Assembly (NCBI GenBank): GCA_039738635.1 | Contig: JBCLLN010000003.1 | Span: forward strand, 1-64,000 | Source: JBCLLP01 sp039738635 | GTDB lineage: Bacteria > Patescibacteriota > Saccharimonadia > CAILAD01 > BJGX01 | Direction: 5' to 3' | Length of the DNA: 64,000 nucleotides | Shown here: piece by piece, positions 61,922 through 64,000 of the stretch | Numbering within the stretch: the first letter of the stretch is position 1 | Layout of the letters: each line of letters begins with the position of its first letter | Position numbers and translations under genes: made by a program | Notes under the pieces: model-generated | Databases searched by the model: none | What the model saw: the letters and a program-made list of their open reading frames with translations, nothing else | What the model was told of the DNA's origin: nothing

Positions 61922-63281
61922 CTCCTAATATTATCGTTATGTCGGCCTGGCTGACAGTCGTGTTGCCGGCCTTCTGGCTGGAGGTCTTTAAACGATTTTC
62001 GAGGTATTTAAGCGTATAGGGCTTGCTCTTGCTAACATTATCTATGAGCTTAGTGGCACTATCCCCACCCTCCCCAATAGAGTTAACCTTAACGACATTA
62101 TACCCTAATGATTTTAAAATTACAGCTAACGCATAGCTGGTACTAGGCCTGGCACTGCCAGTTCTTATCTCGACTCTAGCAGCTTCGCTCTTGACATAGC
62201 CGTCTATAAATAAGCTACTCACAAAGGAACGAATGGCTTTATAATTTCCAATGCCGGCTGTTGGTATGACTACACTCGCCTCGCCGATATTGCTGTTTTT
62301 GACTAGCCCCTCATCCTTGGCATCAAGCACCCTGCTGGCAATCTCGTTGGAGTTAATTTTGCCCCCCAGCTCAATTAAGCGCTTCATCTCCTCTAGACCA
62401 ATATCGGTTCGCAGATGGTCGCCAGCGATATTAATTAGCTCGCTGGCCTTAGCTGGGTTAAGTATATTGCCTAGCCGAAGAGCTTGATCGCGCAAGGCCA
62501 CCACTACCGACTGCTGGCGTTTAGCACGCCCATAATCATCACCACAATTACCTCTGCGACAACGGGCATATTTTAACGCCAGTGGTCCATCCATATGATA
62601 ATACCCACTCTTAAGCTTAAACCCACAGGACAAGCCCTCGTTACGATCGCAGGGGTATTCTGAGTCATAAAGATCGTAGGTATTATATATAGCTACCCCG
62701 CCCATGGCATCTACTGCCAATCGCAAACCACTAAAATCTACCTTAATAAAATAATGGATTGGCTGATTAATAAGCTCGCTGACTGTTTTTACTGCTAATG
62801 CTGGGCCACCACCGAGCTTTTGAGCTTCACCAAAGGCGTGTGCTTCGTTAATTTTATTGAAGCCATAGCCAGGTATCTTGACATACAAATCGCGTGGTAT
62901 GCCTAGCATCGCCACATCATATGACTTGGGATCGATGCTGGCTACTATCATAGTATCCGAGAGGTCTTGCCCAGCATGGCCTTCATCGCCCGTGCCAAGC
63001 AAAAGGATATTAACCCTGCCCTCACCCTCGCCCTTAAGTTTACTAAGCTCCAGCTCACCGCTTAGCCCTTTGGCTATAACACCGTCATGCTTTTGGATTA
63101 CTTTACTAAGCGATAGCACTGCCATAGCAGCCAAAACCCCACCAGCCAATATGACTAGCACCACAACACCCCCAGCCACTCGCAATACCCAGCGATATTT
63201 TGATTTTAGTTTATGCCTAGAGGTAATGCTTTTTCCCTGCACGCTAGGATGTTTGCCCTTAAAAGACCTAAATAATTTCAT
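61893..63281 (-). CDS. LytR-CpsA-Psr (LCP) family protein with LytR_C domain
   Basis: 462 residues: a basic cytoplasmic N-terminus, one transmembrane helix (about 32-55), the LCP catalytic domain (about 90-260, with S-D-T-M-I-V, G-I-P-R-D-L-Y-V, Y-A-R-C-R and the R-A-K-R-Q-Q motif) and a C-terminal LytR_C domain (about 365-460). LCP enzymes move undecaprenyl-linked polymers to peptidoglycan outside the membrane. It is a natural acceptor step for the polymer made by the 1-5.7 kb cluster. Confidence 0.92.
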   Translation of the reverse strand: MKLFRSFKGKHPSVQGKSITSRHKLKSKYRWVLRVAGGVVVLVILAGGVLAAMAVLSLSKVIQKHDGVIAKGLSGELELSKLKGEGEGRVNILLLGTGDEGHAGQDLSDTMIVASIDPKSYDVAMLGIPRDLYVKIPGYGFNKINEAHAFGEAQKLGGGPALAVKTVSELINQPIHYFIKVDFSGLRLAVDAMGGVAIYNTYDLYDSEYPCDRNEGLSCGFKLKSGYYHMDGPLALKYARCRRGNCGDDYGRAKRQQSVVVALRDQALRLGNILNPAKASELINIAGDHLRTDIGLEEMKRLIELGGKINSNEIASRVLDAKDEGLVKNSNIGEASVVIPTAGIGNYKAIRSFVSSLFIDGYVKSEAARVEIRTGSARPSTSYALAVILKSLGYNVVKVNSIGEGGDSATKLIDNVSKSKPYTLKYLENRLKTSSQKAGNTTVSQADITIILGDDYEPQNSN

Positions 63282-63379
63282 ATTTTATAATTATAGGTTA
63301 TATCTGCCATCTAATAAATACTATTTTTGTTTTTTATGGCTATTTATAAATGCTCTCGTGCTTGCTATACTAGTTACTA

Positions 63380-64000
63380 ATGGATAAAAATACAAACAAG
63401 CCAGAGGAGCCAGATTTTACTGCCCGCCTAGATGAGTCAGATTTGCTTAAGCCAGGCACCGCTGTAGCGCCCAATCACGCGACCAAAGCTAGTGGCGGTG
63501 GCGATGAAGTATCACCCAAGCCCTCACATGGCGAGATTGAAAAGGATGTCGTAGAATATAATAAATTTGCCCAAGCTCAGCAGGAGCAAGCCGATAGTTT
63601 TGAGGCCAAACCCAAACATTCAGCCCTACACATCATTTGGGAGCTAGCTAAAACTCTGCTTATCGCGGTGGGCATGATAATCTTTATTAATACCTTTGTA
63701 TTCCAAGCCTACTATGTGGCTGGCGATAGTATGAAGCCAGATTTCCATGATGGTGACTACCTGCTAGCTAATAAAATACCTATGTCACTGCACAGCCTGA
63801 CTAGCCTTTTTGGTGATAAATCAGAGGTAAAAATTAATCGTGGTGATGTCCTAATATTTAAGTCGCCACTAAATAAAGAGCTGTTCTATATTAAAAGAGT
63901 CTTAGCCCTACCTGGTGAGAGAATAACCCTCAAAGGCGGTGTTTTTACTGTCTATAATAATGAGTACCCTGCCGGCTTTGTGCTCAATGAAACATATATT
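63380..64000 (+). CDS. lepB: signal peptidase I (partial, C-terminus outside window)
   Basis: 207 residues are visible. A long charged cytoplasmic N-terminus (1-80), one transmembrane helix (about 86-108), then the catalytic region with Ser117 in G-D-S-M-K-P and Lys172 in Y-I-K-R-V, the Ser/Lys dyad of type I signal peptidases that remove secretory signal peptides. An extended -10 box (TGCTATACT) ends eight bases before the ATG. The cytoplasmic extension is longer than in typical bacterial enzymes. Confidence 0.94.
   Translation, partial: MDKNTNKPEEPDFTARLDESDLLKPGTAVAPNHATKASGGGDEVSPKPSHGEIEKDVVEYNKFAQAQQEQADSFEAKPKHSALHIIWELAKTLLIAVGMIIFINTFVFQAYYVAGDSMKPDFHDGDYLLANKIPMSLHSLTSLFGDKSEVKINRGDVLIFKSPLNKELFYIKRVLALPGERITLKGGVFTVYNNEYPAGFVLNETYI

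Overview
The window reads as a chromosomal segment of a small-genome Candidate Phyla Radiation bacterium, most likely Candidatus Saccharibacteria (TM7). This is an inference from gene content. Genes are tightly packed with many 1-14 base overlaps. The ribosomal and translation proteins have short or extended CPR-like forms (196-residue EF-Ts, uS2 with a basic N-terminal extension, bL31 with a long basic tail). The cell wall is Gram-positive-like, with an Rpf-type muralytic enzyme, an LCP protein and FtsEX plus a CHAP hydrolase. UGA is an ordinary stop codon: a complete RF2 with its SPF motif is encoded and no gene needs UGA read-through, which argues against Gracilibacteria and Absconditabacteria.

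Layout. 1-5.7 kb, minus strand: a partial zinc-ribbon gene, then an envelope operon read murA, a second MreB-like gene, a polymer ligase/polymerase, a GT4 and a WecG/TagA transferase. 5.8-7.4 kb: a PEGA-domain membrane protein and tRNA-Leu(CAA). 7.4-11.1 kb, minus: flippase-like protein, xseA, xseB and two unknown genes. 11.1-12.5 kb, plus: Trm11-type methyltransferase and rpmA. 12.5-14.6 kb, minus: pyrG and a degenerate receiver protein. 14.7-16.7 kb: a repeat protein whose C-terminal cap is frameshifted. 16.9-26.3 kb, minus: hpf, secA, an unknown gene, prfB, ftsE, ftsX, a PcsB-like CHAP hydrolase and a CtpA-like protease, an order recalling Firmicutes. 26.3-29.6 kb: greA, lysS, serS. 29.8-38 kb, minus: rpsB, tsf, frr, uppS, rseP, mreB, mreC, mreD, mrdA. 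38.1-41.1 kb: an unusual zincin-like protein and a class I methyltransferase.

41.7-50.7 kb is the accessory part: a 2216-residue surface protein built from Ig-like repeats, then about 2.3 kb of small genes separated by three identical copies of a 42-bp palindromic repeat, including a GC-rich island packed with hairpins. 50.7-54.2 kb, minus: an alpha/beta hydrolase, an ABC exporter and a second repeat protein related to the 14.8-kb one, including its promoter and 3' flank. 54.3-61.1 kb, mostly plus: typA, an Rpf-like enzyme behind a structured leader, a 36-residue cysteine peptide (minus strand), a LOG protein, a coiled-coil protein, rpmE, prfA and prmC. 61.1-64 kb: a membrane protein, an LCP protein and the start of signal peptidase I.

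Taken together, most of the window makes, shapes and remodels the cell envelope (murA, mreBCD, PBP2, uppS, FtsEX-CHAP-CtpA, Rpf, LCP, polymer synthesis) and handles protein synthesis and export. The most unusual content is the repeat-bounded small-gene array with its hairpin island, the duplicated repeat-protein locus with a possible slippage switch, and paralogues that have lost canonical catalytic residues (second MreB, receiver D to E, MurA Cys to Asp).
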